NCBI GenBank assembly: GCA_041180785.1
Contig: JBEGQV010000265.1
Location: 1 to 8,162, forward strand
Length of the DNA: 8,162 nt
From: Sandaracinomonas sp041180785
GTDB lineage: Bacteria; Bacteroidota; Bacteroidia; Cytophagales; Spirosomataceae
Direction: 5' to 3'
The notes beneath the pieces were generated by a model. That model was not told the origin of the DNA. It saw only the letters and a list, made by a program, of their open reading frames with translations, and did no database searches. The position numbers and the translations under genes were made by a program. Below, one piece after another: positions 1 through 6,702 of this stretch. How positions within the stretch are numbered: the first letter of the stretch is position 1; every line of letters starts with the position of its first letter.

Positions 1-2269
1 TGGCCAATCCCAAACCTGTCCCCCCGTGTACTTTCTTAGTTGAATTATCTAACTGCTGGAAAGAATTAAATAATTTTTGAATATTCTCCTTACTAATTCC
101 TACTCCTGTATCACTAACATCTACACGGATTGTCACCTTATCACCTTTTTGCTTTTCTAATTTTGCTTTGACACAAACCTCACCATTTTCAGTAAATTTC
201 AGTGCATTAGAAGTCAAATTAGAAAGGATTTGAAGTAACCGGGTTTCATCAGCGAGGACGACTTTTGGTAAATTACGATCTAATTGATAATGTAATTTAT
301 TGTTTTTCTGACTTGCAACTTGGGAAAACAAAGCCATTAAACGATCAAAAATATCTTCTAATAAGACATTATGTGGCTGAAGCATCATTTTTCCCGCTTC
401 AATTTTAGCCAAGTCTAAAATATCATTCAGGATGTGCAAAAGCGTTTCTGATGATTTTTTGATGGTTTGCACATAATCTCGTTGTTCGTCCTGCAATTCA
501 GTTTCACATAACAAATCAATCATGCCTATCACACCGTTCATAGGTGTGCGGATTTCATGACTCATATTGGCTAAAAATTGTTCCTTAACTTTCAAGGAAT
601 GTTCAGCCTGTTCACGCGCTTCAACCAATTCTTTTTGATTTTTTTTTAAATCAGAAATATCACGGGCAATTCCCGAAACCTCCTCGATATTGCCATTTTC
701 TAAAAAAATAGGATTCAAATAAACCTCCATCCAAGTTTCTTCGCGTCCCTCATCAAAAAGTTGAATTTCAAAATGTTGTTTAAACCCACGAAATGCCTGC
801 TTGTAACGATCCTCTAAATTTCTACGTTCTGCGGTATCCACTAACTTAAATCCCAACTTTTCCGGACTAAAATTAATTTGAGGTTCAATTTGTAATCGAG
901 TTCGTAACAAATCGGCATAATCATGATTAAAACTCGTCAGAAACATGCGTTTATTTACCGACCACATTAAGTGGGCACTACCTTCAAATATGGCATTTAA
1001 TCGAGCGGTTTCTCGTGCTAAAGCTGCCTCAGATTGCTTTCTTGCAATAGCTAATGCTACCTGACCTGAAATAAAGTCGAGCAATTCTAAATCACGCTTT
1101 TCATATTTATTGGTTCGCTCATATGATTTAACTCCAATAATCCCCGTTACTCGATCTCCAATACGTAAAGGCACACAAAGCATCACTTTAGGAACCACAC
1201 CGTACAAATAAATCTTTTTTTCTTTGGCCAATTGATGAATGTCGTCATCATGCAAAATCAAGGGCTTATTGGCCATAATGGCATATTCTGTTAGACCATT
1301 GCCTAATTTTCTTTTGGTAAAATGTACCCTTGAATTAAAATACTCGTCAATATAATAAGGGAAGTATAAATAACTTTTCCCTGGATCGTATTGCGCGATA
1401 AAGAAATTCTTTACATCAATTACCTCTCCCAATTGTTTGTGAATATTGGCATATAAATCATCCAAATTGGAAGAATTCACTGTTACTTGGGCAATAGATG
1501 CAAATAATTTAGAAGCCCTTTCCGCGCGAATTTTGGCAGTAGAATCGTGTAAAATACAACGAAAAGCCGTAGGCACCCCTTTTTCAAATCGACAAGAAAC
1601 CGAACCACTGACATATAAACGTCGGCCATCTTTTCTTCGAACTACCCCCGTATATTCCTCCAAGGTTTCTCCTTTGGCAATCCGATCAAATTGTTCAGTG
1701 GTTTGATGGGCAAATTCAGGGTGTAAAATATCTTGAAATTTCAATTCCCTAGCCTCTTCTTGCGTGTATCCTAAGGTTTCACACCATGCTTTGTTCACAA
1801 ACAAAAATCGACCAGACGCCCCTATGATTTGAATTAAATCGTTGGTATTATCAATTAAATCTTGCAACTGAGCATTGGACCGATTTAAAGCTTCTGTTAC
1901 TTTTTTTCGTTCGGAAATATCCTCGCCAATAACACTTAAATATTTTTCGTTATCGATTTCTGAAACAATTGTAGACTTTACTTCAACCCATTTTATTTTT
2001 CCAGATTTAGTTACATAATCTCGTTCTCTTTCTTCAAACAATCCACCCGAATCAATTGCTTTTGCAAAGGAAGTTCTACGGAATTCTTGATCATAACCTG
2101 GAACCAGTGTAGTAAAAAAATCCTTTCCATTCAATTCCTGCTCTTGATAGCCCAATAATTGATGTGTATAGGAATTAGCAAACACAATTTTCCCATCCAA
2201 TGCCATAATAATCCCAAAAATTTTGAGACTTTCTACCGTTTGTATCACATTTTGGAGAGAGAGGGACAT
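1..2269 (-). CDS. Multi-sensor histidine kinase, PAS-PAS-GAF-PAS-HisKA-HATPase (partial, C-terminus cut by window edge)
   Basis: A cytoplasmic two-component sensor kinase, read without a stop for 756 codons from ATG at 2267-2269 to the left edge. In order: PAS with PAC tail (about 10-120, ending in DISERKK), second PAS (about 130-250, ending near HDSTAK), GAF (about 255-410, with CVPLRIGD near 366-372), third PAS (about 420-540, ending in GIARDISDLKK), a short helical linker, then HisKA with the H-box MSHEIRTPMNG (phospho-acceptor His571). HATPase follows, with N-box NALKF (Asn688), G1 box DTGVGIS (Asp720) and G2 box GGTGLGLA at the cut. No signal peptide or membrane segment is visible, so it probably senses an internal signal. 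The H-box type is common in hybrid kinases, so receiver or Hpt domains may follow outside the window. The start is the first ATG after an in-frame stop (2303-2305); there is no Shine-Dalgarno. The ligand and cognate regulator are unknown. Confidence 0.95.
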   Translation of the reverse strand, partial: MSLSLQNVIQTVESLKIFGIIMALDGKIVFANSYTHQLLGYQEQELNGKDFFTTLVPGYDQEFRRTSFAKAIDSGGLFEERERDYVTKSGKIKWVEVKSTIVSEIDNEKYLSVIGEDISERKKVTEALNRSNAQLQDLIDNTNDLIQIIGASGRFLFVNKAWCETLGYTQEEARELKFQDILHPEFAHQTTEQFDRIAKGETLEEYTGVVRRKDGRRLYVSGSVSCRFEKGVPTAFRCILHDSTAKIRAERASKLFASIAQVTVNSSNLDDLYANIHKQLGEVIDVKNFFIAQYDPGKSYLYFPYYIDEYFNSRVHFTKRKLGNGLTEYAIMANKPLILHDDDIHQLAKEKKIYLYGVVPKVMLCVPLRIGDRVTGIIGVKSYERTNKYEKRDLELLDFISGQVALAIARKQSEAALARETARLNAIFEGSAHLMWSVNKRMFLTSFNHDYADLLRTRLQIEPQINFSPEKLGFKLVDTAERRNLEDRYKQAFRGFKQHFEIQLFDEGREETWMEVYLNPIFLENGNIEEVSGIARDISDLKKNQKELVEAREQAEHSLKVKEQFLANMSHEIRTPMNGVIGMIDLLCETELQDEQRDYVQTIKKSSETLLHILNDILDLAKIEAGKMMLQPHNVLLEDIFDRLMALFSQVASQKNNKLHYQLDRNLPKVVLADETRLLQILSNLTSNALKFTENGEVCVKAKLEKQKGDKVTIRVDVSDTGVGISKENIQKLFNSFQQLDNSTKKVHGGTGLGLA

Positions 2270-2275
2270 GTGGCG

Positions 2276-2377
2276 AGTTGAAAGTGGAGAGTTGAAAATT
2301 AATTATTGAAATAAGGAGTTTAAAGTATGTAAATTTAATAAATTTAATTTATCAATTATAGCTCTCCACTTTCAACT
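2276..2377. repeat. 16-bp perfect inverted repeat with 70-nt spacer, between kinase and ksgA
   Basis: The left arm (2276-2291, AGTTGAAAGTGGAGAG) is exactly complementary to the right arm (2362-2377, CTCTCCACTTTCAACT). The 70 nt between them is almost pure A/T. The left arm ends 7 bp from the start codon of the minus-strand kinase, so a kinase mRNA starting upstream of both arms could fold a long-loop hairpin just before its start codon. The right arm runs into the tandem heptamer array. The pairing is seen directly; any regulatory role is inference. Confidence 0.85.
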
Positions 2378-2397
2378 TTCAACTTTCAACTTTCAAC
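2368..2397. repeat. Tandem heptamer array (ACTTTCA x4 plus partial)
   Basis: Four perfect consecutive copies of ACTTTCA (2368-2374, 2375-2381, 2382-2388, 2389-2395) are followed by a partial copy, AC. Read on the minus strand this is (GTTGAAA)n followed by GTGGAGA. The same two heptamers occur in inverted orientation at 2277-2297 as GTTGAAA, GTGGAGA, GTTGAAA. The array ends about 29 bp upstream of the candidate ksgA promoter word. Such an array could change length by slippage. No protein-coding role is apparent. Confidence 0.9.
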
Positions 2398-2426
2398 TAA
2401 AATATCCATAACTCATAATTAACTAT

Positions 2427-2434
2427 TACCTTTG
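2427..2434 (+). promoter_or_regulatory. Candidate Bacteroidota -7 promoter element for ksgA
   Basis: TACCTTTG matches the Bacteroidota sigma-factor -7 consensus TAnnTTTG exactly and ends 4 bp before the ksgA ATG. If used, transcription would begin at or within a few bases of the start codon, giving a leaderless or nearly leaderless mRNA. This would agree with the absence of a Shine-Dalgarno sequence. No clear -33 TTG/TTTG word lies at the expected distance upstream, so the call rests on the -7 word and its position only. Confidence 0.45.
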
Positions 2435-2438
2435 CCTC

Positions 2439-3209
2439 ATGCAACAAGTTCGTGCCAAGAAAAATTTAGGTCAACATTTTTTAAATGATTTAGGAGCCGC
2501 TCAAGCAATTGTGGATGGTTTACAACCCGAGGGAAGATATCATGAGGTTTTGGAGATTGGTCCGGGAATGGGCGTTTTGACCCAATTTTTGGTAAAAAAA
2601 ACCGAATACAAAACTCATTTAATTGAAATCGATACCGAATCAGTTGCCTATTTGCGAAAAAATTATCTCGAATTCACAGGTCCGCGCTTAATAGAAGGAG
2701 ATTTTTTACGTTTCCCCTTAGAGAAAATTTTTGAGGATCGTCCTTTTGCGATTGTAGGAAATTTTCCTTATTTCATTTCTACACAAATCTTTTTTCGCAT
2801 TTTAGATTACAAAGATCAATGTGTAGAGGTGGTTGGCATGTTGCAAAAAGAAGTAGCTGTTCGTTTAGCTGCTAAACCAGGTAACAAAGATTACGGCATT
2901 TTAAGTGTGTTACTTCAAGCTTATTATGATATCGAATATCTTTTTTCTTTAGGTCCAGAAGTATTTACCCCTCCACCTAAAGTAAACTCGGGTGTCATCC
3001 GACTCAAAAGAAACTTTGATAAAAAATTAGGTTGTGATCCTAAAAAATTTAAATCATTGGTAAAAATGGCCTTTAATCAACGTCGCAAAACTTTACGAAA
3101 TGCATTACGTGCCGTTCAATTACCGGATCACCCCTTATTAAGCAAACGAGCTGAGCAATTAAGTGTAGAGGATTTTGTGGAATTAGTGAATTTGATGCCT
3201 GAAATATGA
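2439..3209 (+). CDS. rsmA: 16S rRNA (adenine1518-N6/adenine1519-N6)-dimethyltransferase KsgA/RsmA
   Basis: KsgA uses S-adenosylmethionine to dimethylate two adjacent adenines in the 3'-terminal helix of 16S rRNA during late small-subunit assembly. The 256-residue product is close to the usual 260-275. It opens with the family signature KKNLGQHFLND (7-17). The SAM-binding motif I is LEIGPGMG (38-45), the acidic ribose-binding residue lies in EID (63-65), GDF (87-89) follows, and the catalytic motif IV is NFPY (108-111). The C-terminal part has QKEVAVRL, PPPKVNSG and FNQRRKTLRN. The residue after NFPY is Phe112, where most family members I know have Asn. ATG at 2439 puts the signature at the expected distance from the N-terminus; no Shine-Dalgarno is present. 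The gene is convergent with thiN and divergent from the kinase, so it is probably transcribed alone. Confidence 0.97.
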   Translation: MQQVRAKKNLGQHFLNDLGAAQAIVDGLQPEGRYHEVLEIGPGMGVLTQFLVKKTEYKTHLIEIDTESVAYLRKNYLEFTGPRLIEGDFLRFPLEKIFEDRPFAIVGNFPYFISTQIFFRILDYKDQCVEVVGMLQKEVAVRLAAKPGNKDYGILSVLLQAYYDIEYLFSLGPEVFTPPPKVNSGVIRLKRNFDKKLGCDPKKFKSLVKMAFNQRRKTLRNALRAVQLPDHPLLSKRAEQLSVEDFVELVNLMPEI

Positions 3210-3215
3210 AACTTA

Positions 3216-3305
3216 GAACTGAAGAATTTAAGAAATAATGAAATTAAAATGAAAACCTCCAATTCTTTGATTCTTCGATTCTTCAATTCTTCGATTCTTC
3301 AGTTC
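3216..3305. repeat. 12-bp perfect inverted repeat with 66-nt spacer between convergent ksgA and thiN
   Basis: The left arm (3216-3227, GAACTGAAGAAT) starts 7 bp after the ksgA stop codon. It is exactly complementary to the right arm (3294-3305, ATTCTTCAGTTC), which overlaps the end of thiN including its TGA stop. The left arm can also pair partly with other octamers of the array, so several registers are possible. The position between convergent genes suggests a possible bidirectional transcript end. The long loop and missing T-run make it unlike a standard intrinsic terminator. Confidence 0.8.
3262..3301. repeat. Tandem octamer array (ATTCTTCG/ATTCTTCA x5)
   Basis: Five consecutive 8-bp units run ATTCTTTG, ATTCTTCG, ATTCTTCA, ATTCTTCG, ATTCTTCA. 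Only the last two positions of the unit vary, and the final three copies alternate A and G at position 8. The array enters the 3' end of thiN, and its last three bases (3299-3301) are the complement of that gene's TGA stop. Its layout resembles the heptamer array on the other side of ksgA, although the unit sequence is different. Confidence 0.9.
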
Positions 3306-3973
3306 ACAGATTCTCCATCCACGCACTCCATCATCATTAGCATACCACTTTCATACCATATCTCCACAAATCCATCTGCAACAGTTTCATTGGAAGAACT
3401 GGTGATTTGACCTAAGGCCAACGAATGATTGTTCAATTCATATTTGAGCCCTTTACTATATACTCCTTTCGCTTCCCCCAGGGGCATAATCGACAAAGCA
3501 GTACCTTGGGGATACCATTTTTTAAAGTGTTTTTCTAACGGATAAATTACAGAATAATCATCAATCATGACCATTTTGATTCGATCAGCCATTCGCTTCA
3601 AAGAATGAAAATTATTCAACGTATGATCCATTCTTCTACCCGTTGCCCAAACAATATTGGCAGCCGGATAACCCTTTTCCTCTAAATACATTAGGGCTTT
3701 TTCCAAATCCGTATATTCTTGATCAGGTGTATGAACCTTCTCAAATGGATAATTGATTAGATCGAAATCAATTTCATGCAAATGATCAAAATCCCCTAAC
3801 CAAACATCTATTTTAATACCTAATTCCAATACGCGTTTAATGGCACCATCCAAAACAACTACGGTTGGCGACCATTCCAACAATTGTCCCAAAATTTCCA
3901 TTGAACAAGCCTCCCCATTCGCAATGATCAATGCGGGCTCTTGTTTTTCTCGAATGATGTGATGAGAGGACAT
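3299..3973 (-). CDS. thiN: Thiamine pyrophosphokinase
   Basis: Transfers pyrophosphate from ATP to thiamine, giving thiamine diphosphate and AMP; cytoplasmic. The 224-residue length is normal for bacterial TPK. Family motifs appear in order: ANGE (18-21), VVVLDGA (38-44), WLGDFDH (58-64, the GDxDS acidic motif with His in place of Ser), PDQEYTDLEKAL (83-94), then the glycine-rich ATGRRMDHTLNN (110-121). A C-terminal part with PLGEAKGVYSKGLKYEL and SSSNE carries the expected thiamine-binding region. The ATG shares one base with the TAA stop of moaC (TAATG), indicating translational coupling as the last gene of the RND-moaC-thiN operon. There is no separate Shine-Dalgarno. The stop codon lies at the edge of the octamer array. 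I see no thiamine-biosynthesis gene next to it, so it may act on salvaged thiamine. Confidence 0.93.
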   Translation of the reverse strand: MSSHHIIREKQEPALIIANGEACSMEILGQLLEWSPTVVVLDGAIKRVLELGIKIDVWLGDFDHLHEIDFDLINYPFEKVHTPDQEYTDLEKALMYLEEKGYPAANIVWATGRRMDHTLNNFHSLKRMADRIKMVMIDDYSVIYPLEKHFKKWYPQGTALSIMPLGEAKGVYSKGLKYELNNHSLALGQITSSSNETVADGFVEIWYESGMLMMMECVDGESVN

Positions 3974-4446
3974 TAAGCGTTAAAATCTGATTTACCTCCC
4001 GACTTCCGAATCAACTTTGTTTCTTGAATTACAATTCCTTTTGAAACCGATTTGCACATATCATAAATCGTTAATGCAGCTATTGAGGCACCTACCATGG
4101 CTTCCATTTCTACACCTGTCTTTGCTTCTAATCGACAAATACAAGTGATTTTTAAACTTTCTGTTAATACATCAATTGTGATTTTGCAAGATTCCAAACC
4201 GAGCGGATGACACATAGGAATCAAATCGCCAGTCTTTTTTGCAGCCATGGTGCCCGCAATAATGGCCGTTTGTAAAATTCCACCCTTCTTATTTTCCCAA
4301 CCTGCTTTTTCAAACAATTCGATATTTTCTTTCCCCAACCAAACAATTGATTGTGCCTCCGCTTCTCGAAGGGTTATTTTCTTCGTTCCAACATCTACCA
4401 TTCCTGGTTGATCATTGTCTGCAACATGACTAAATTCAACTTTCAT
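3973..4446 (-). CDS. moaC: Cyclic pyranopterin monophosphate synthase MoaC
   Basis: Second step of molybdenum-cofactor synthesis: converts the MoaA product 3',8-cyclo-7,8-dihydro-GTP to cyclic pyranopterin monophosphate. The 157-residue length is typical (about 160). It begins with FSHVADNDQPGMVDVG (5-20) and contains KTGDLIPMCHPL (71-82, conserved His80), KTGVEMEAMVGAS (109-121, Glu113 and Glu115) and ALTIYDMCKSVSKG (124-137). Asp129 and Lys132 correspond to the catalytic pair described in the E. coli enzyme. All expected active-site residues are present. The start overlaps the last 11 nt of the upstream RND gene and the stop overlaps the thiN start by one base, so the gene sits in the middle of a coupled operon. 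Its partner moaA is not in the window; moeA is divergent, just beyond the RND gene. Confidence 0.97.
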   Translation of the reverse strand: MKVEFSHVADNDQPGMVDVGTKKITLREAEAQSIVWLGKENIELFEKAGWENKKGGILQTAIIAGTMAAKKTGDLIPMCHPLGLESCKITIDVLTESLKITCICRLEAKTGVEMEAMVGASIAALTIYDMCKSVSKGIVIQETKLIRKSGGKSDFNA

Positions 4447-6688
4447 TTATAATGGGATCAAATAAATCAAGTAAAATGGGTGTAATAAAAAATTCAGTTA
4501 AAGTTGCAAAAATTATAGTTATCATTCCAAATAAACCTAAATTAGATATTGCCTCAAAATCAGAAAAATAAGTTACACCTAAACCAGCCATCAACAAAAA
4601 AGACACAAACAACATGGCTTTACCACAGGTTAATAAAGTTGATAGAATGGGTTGGCCCTCTTCTTTTCGAATCAATAAATAATGCGTTAAAAAGTGAATC
4701 GTATCATCAATACTGATGCCAAAAATAACCACTAAAATCAAGGCATTAGCCGGACTAAATGGAATTCCCATTAGGGCAATTATTCCCAATAAAAGACATA
4801 AAGGAATTAAATTCGGAATTAAACTAATAAGTATGAATTTTGGCTTTTTGAATAAAAAAGCCATCAATAATGACACGACAATTAAATCCCCAAATAATCC
4901 CCAGAAAATATCCTGACGTGAATTTTTATTGGATTGATCTAACACATGTCCAAATCCTGTAAAATGTACCTGAACTGGTAGGGTTTTCTCCATTATTTGT
5001 TTCAACTGAATTTCCTTGTCCTCCATTTGCTCACTGCCCAAATCTTTTATTTTTGTTGCAAAATAAAATTCTTTATTTCCATTCAAATTAAACATGGGTT
5101 CATCCACATGATTACTAATTTCGTTCAACAAATAGTGTAATTTTTGTTCGTTATTAGGTAAGGTAAAAAAATTCATATTCCCTTGATGCAATAAATAATT
5201 TGCATATTTTAACTGAAAAACAACTGAATAGATAACGTCAAAAGTAGCATCATTACGCAAATCCATTTCAATTTTCTCCAACTTTTTAACGAAAGCTAAA
5301 TTGATTGGTACGTTTGGATTTTTTGTTGAAACAACGAATTCAAAGGGTTTTAAATTTCCAATGTTCCGCTCAAAATAAGCATAATCTTGAGCGATGGAAT
5401 CCGTAGATTTCACATCATTAGTAAAAAATAGGGATGTTTTTATCCGAGGAATAAGTAAAATGGATACCAAAACTAAGCAACCAATAACCCCAAGCACCCA
5501 TTTTTTCTTTTCCAAGGTTAAACGATAAATCCCAGAAAAAAACTTTGTCCAAATTCCTTGATTTAAAACGCTCGTTTGATTAGTGATTTTTTTTTCATCC
5601 AACACCAATAACAAACTTGGAACGATCACAATGGATAAAAAATAGGTGATGATAATTCCCGTAAAACCAAACAATCCGAAAAACTTTATGGCTTCGGCAG
5701 ATGTAAATGACAAGGATAAAAATCCTGTGGATGAAACCAATGCGGTAAGGAAGGTTGCTTTGCCAACTTCTTTTAAGGACTCAATAATGGCATCTTCCTT
5801 TTTTAATCCATGTTGAATTTTTTCATAATAAACTGAAATTAAATGAATTGAATCCGAAATTCCTACAACGAAAAGAATTGGAACCAATAAATTTGAAATC
5901 ATATTGATTGAAAATCCCATTAGGCTCATTAAACCAAAATTCCAAAGAATTCCCATCACAACCGTAAAACATGGAATTAAAACCAACAAAAAATGTCGAA
6001 ACAGATAATATAAAACCAATAACAACAAGACAATCGAAAATATGGAGAAGATTAAAAAATCATTCCAAATTTTTTCAGAATATATCGATCGCATTACGGG
6101 TATCCCAAACAAATGAAATTTAACCTTTGAGTTGGTTAAAATATGTTGAATAGAATGGATTAAAGAATCTCTACTTGGCTGATTAAAAAGATCTTTTTCA
6201 ATCGTAAAATAACCAACAAATGATTTTAAATCTTTAGAAAAAAACTGTTGATAAATGTTTGATCGACTCCTCAAATATTGCAACGATTCCTGAAAAGTTC
6301 GGTCAGATCGAAAATCAACTAATTTCTTTTCTCCACCATTCAAATTGCTTGGATTAAATTCAGTAATCCTAGAAAAATAATTAGCCTTTTTTATCCCCTT
6401 CAATTGTTCTAATTGCTCGAAAATGGCAGTTGACTGAATCCCAAAACTTCGATTAATTCCATTGGAAGATTCAAGTGAAACAATAATTTGTTGGTTTTGA
6501 CCTAGCGGAAATTTACGTTGATACTTCTCAAAATCTTGATAAAAAACTTCATTTTTAGCAAAATAACTATCAAAATCATATGAAATTTTCAAATGAGAAA
6601 GCTCAAAAATCATCAACCCGGATAGAAACAAAATTCCCCACAAGAAATTTTTTCGACTATGAATGATAAATTTGAAGAATTGTTGCAT
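4436..6688 (-). CDS. RND-superfamily transporter, MMPL/COG1033-like (two-repeat, about 12 membrane segments)
   Basis: An inner-membrane protein of 750 residues built as two homologous halves. Each half has one membrane helix (about 14-32 and 396-414), a large extracytoplasmic domain (about 33-208 and 415-594) and five clustered helices (about 210-365 and 595-742). The fourth-helix charge motif of proton-driven RND proteins appears in both halves: GISDSIHL (276-283, Asp279) and GISIDDTIHF (657-666, Asp660/661). This arrangement fits the MMPL/sterol-sensing-like branch that moves lipids or other hydrophobic molecules rather than AcrB-type drug pumps; the periplasmic domains are shorter than in AcrB. 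The substrate is unknown. The N-terminus (short basic segment, then helix) fits the first ATG. The gene heads the moaC-thiN operon and overlaps moaC by 11 nt. No adapter, outer-membrane channel or LolA-like partner is visible nearby. Confidence 0.9.
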   Translation of the reverse strand: MQQFFKFIIHSRKNFLWGILFLSGLMIFELSHLKISYDFDSYFAKNEVFYQDFEKYQRKFPLGQNQQIIVSLESSNGINRSFGIQSTAIFEQLEQLKGIKKANYFSRITEFNPSNLNGGEKKLVDFRSDRTFQESLQYLRSRSNIYQQFFSKDLKSFVGYFTIEKDLFNQPSRDSLIHSIQHILTNSKVKFHLFGIPVMRSIYSEKIWNDFLIFSIFSIVLLLLVLYYLFRHFLLVLIPCFTVVMGILWNFGLMSLMGFSINMISNLLVPILFVVGISDSIHLISVYYEKIQHGLKKEDAIIESLKEVGKATFLTALVSSTGFLSLSFTSAEAIKFFGLFGFTGIIITYFLSIVIVPSLLLVLDEKKITNQTSVLNQGIWTKFFSGIYRLTLEKKKWVLGVIGCLVLVSILLIPRIKTSLFFTNDVKSTDSIAQDYAYFERNIGNLKPFEFVVSTKNPNVPINLAFVKKLEKIEMDLRNDATFDVIYSVVFQLKYANYLLHQGNMNFFTLPNNEQKLHYLLNEISNHVDEPMFNLNGNKEFYFATKIKDLGSEQMEDKEIQLKQIMEKTLPVQVHFTGFGHVLDQSNKNSRQDIFWGLFGDLIVVSLLMAFLFKKPKFILISLIPNLIPLCLLLGIIALMGIPFSPANALILVVIFGISIDDTIHFLTHYLLIRKEEGQPILSTLLTCGKAMLFVSFLLMAGLGVTYFSDFEAISNLGLFGMITIIFATLTEFFITPILLDLFDPIINES
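6667..6674 (+). promoter_or_regulatory. Candidate -7 promoter element for moeA
   Basis: TAAATTTG matches TAnnTTTG exactly and lies inside the first codons of the divergent RND gene, 28 bp upstream of the outermost moeA ATG. It predicts transcription from about 6680. No clear -33 word is visible at the expected spacing. On the other strand, TCATTTTG (complement of 6699-6706) is a 7-of-8 match facing the RND gene, so the two promoters may overlap. Such short words occur by chance in AT-rich DNA. Confidence 0.35.
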
Positions 6689-6702
6689 CTATTCAATTCA
6701 AA

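Noticed and set aside
641..660. Possible frameshift at the homopolymer T run in the kinase gene
   Set aside because: The frame reads through correctly as DLKKNQKE, and motif positions on both sides stay in the same frame.
1446..1706. Open frame of 86 codons on the plus strand inside the kinase gene
   Set aside because: It lies antisense to the continuous GAF/PAS coding sequence and resembles no known family.
2362..2397. CRISPR or attachment-site interpretation of the tandem repeats
   Set aside because: Units are 7-8 bp with no spacers, and no cas, integrase or recombinase gene is present.
3210..3298. Classical intrinsic terminator between ksgA and thiN
   Set aside because: The arms are 66 nt apart, AT-rich, and not followed by a T-run on either strand. 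It is kept as an inverted repeat only.
4716..4916. Open frame of 66 codons on the plus strand inside the RND gene
   Set aside because: Antisense to conserved C-terminal membrane helices of the RND protein; Ile/Lys-rich composition of a shadow frame.
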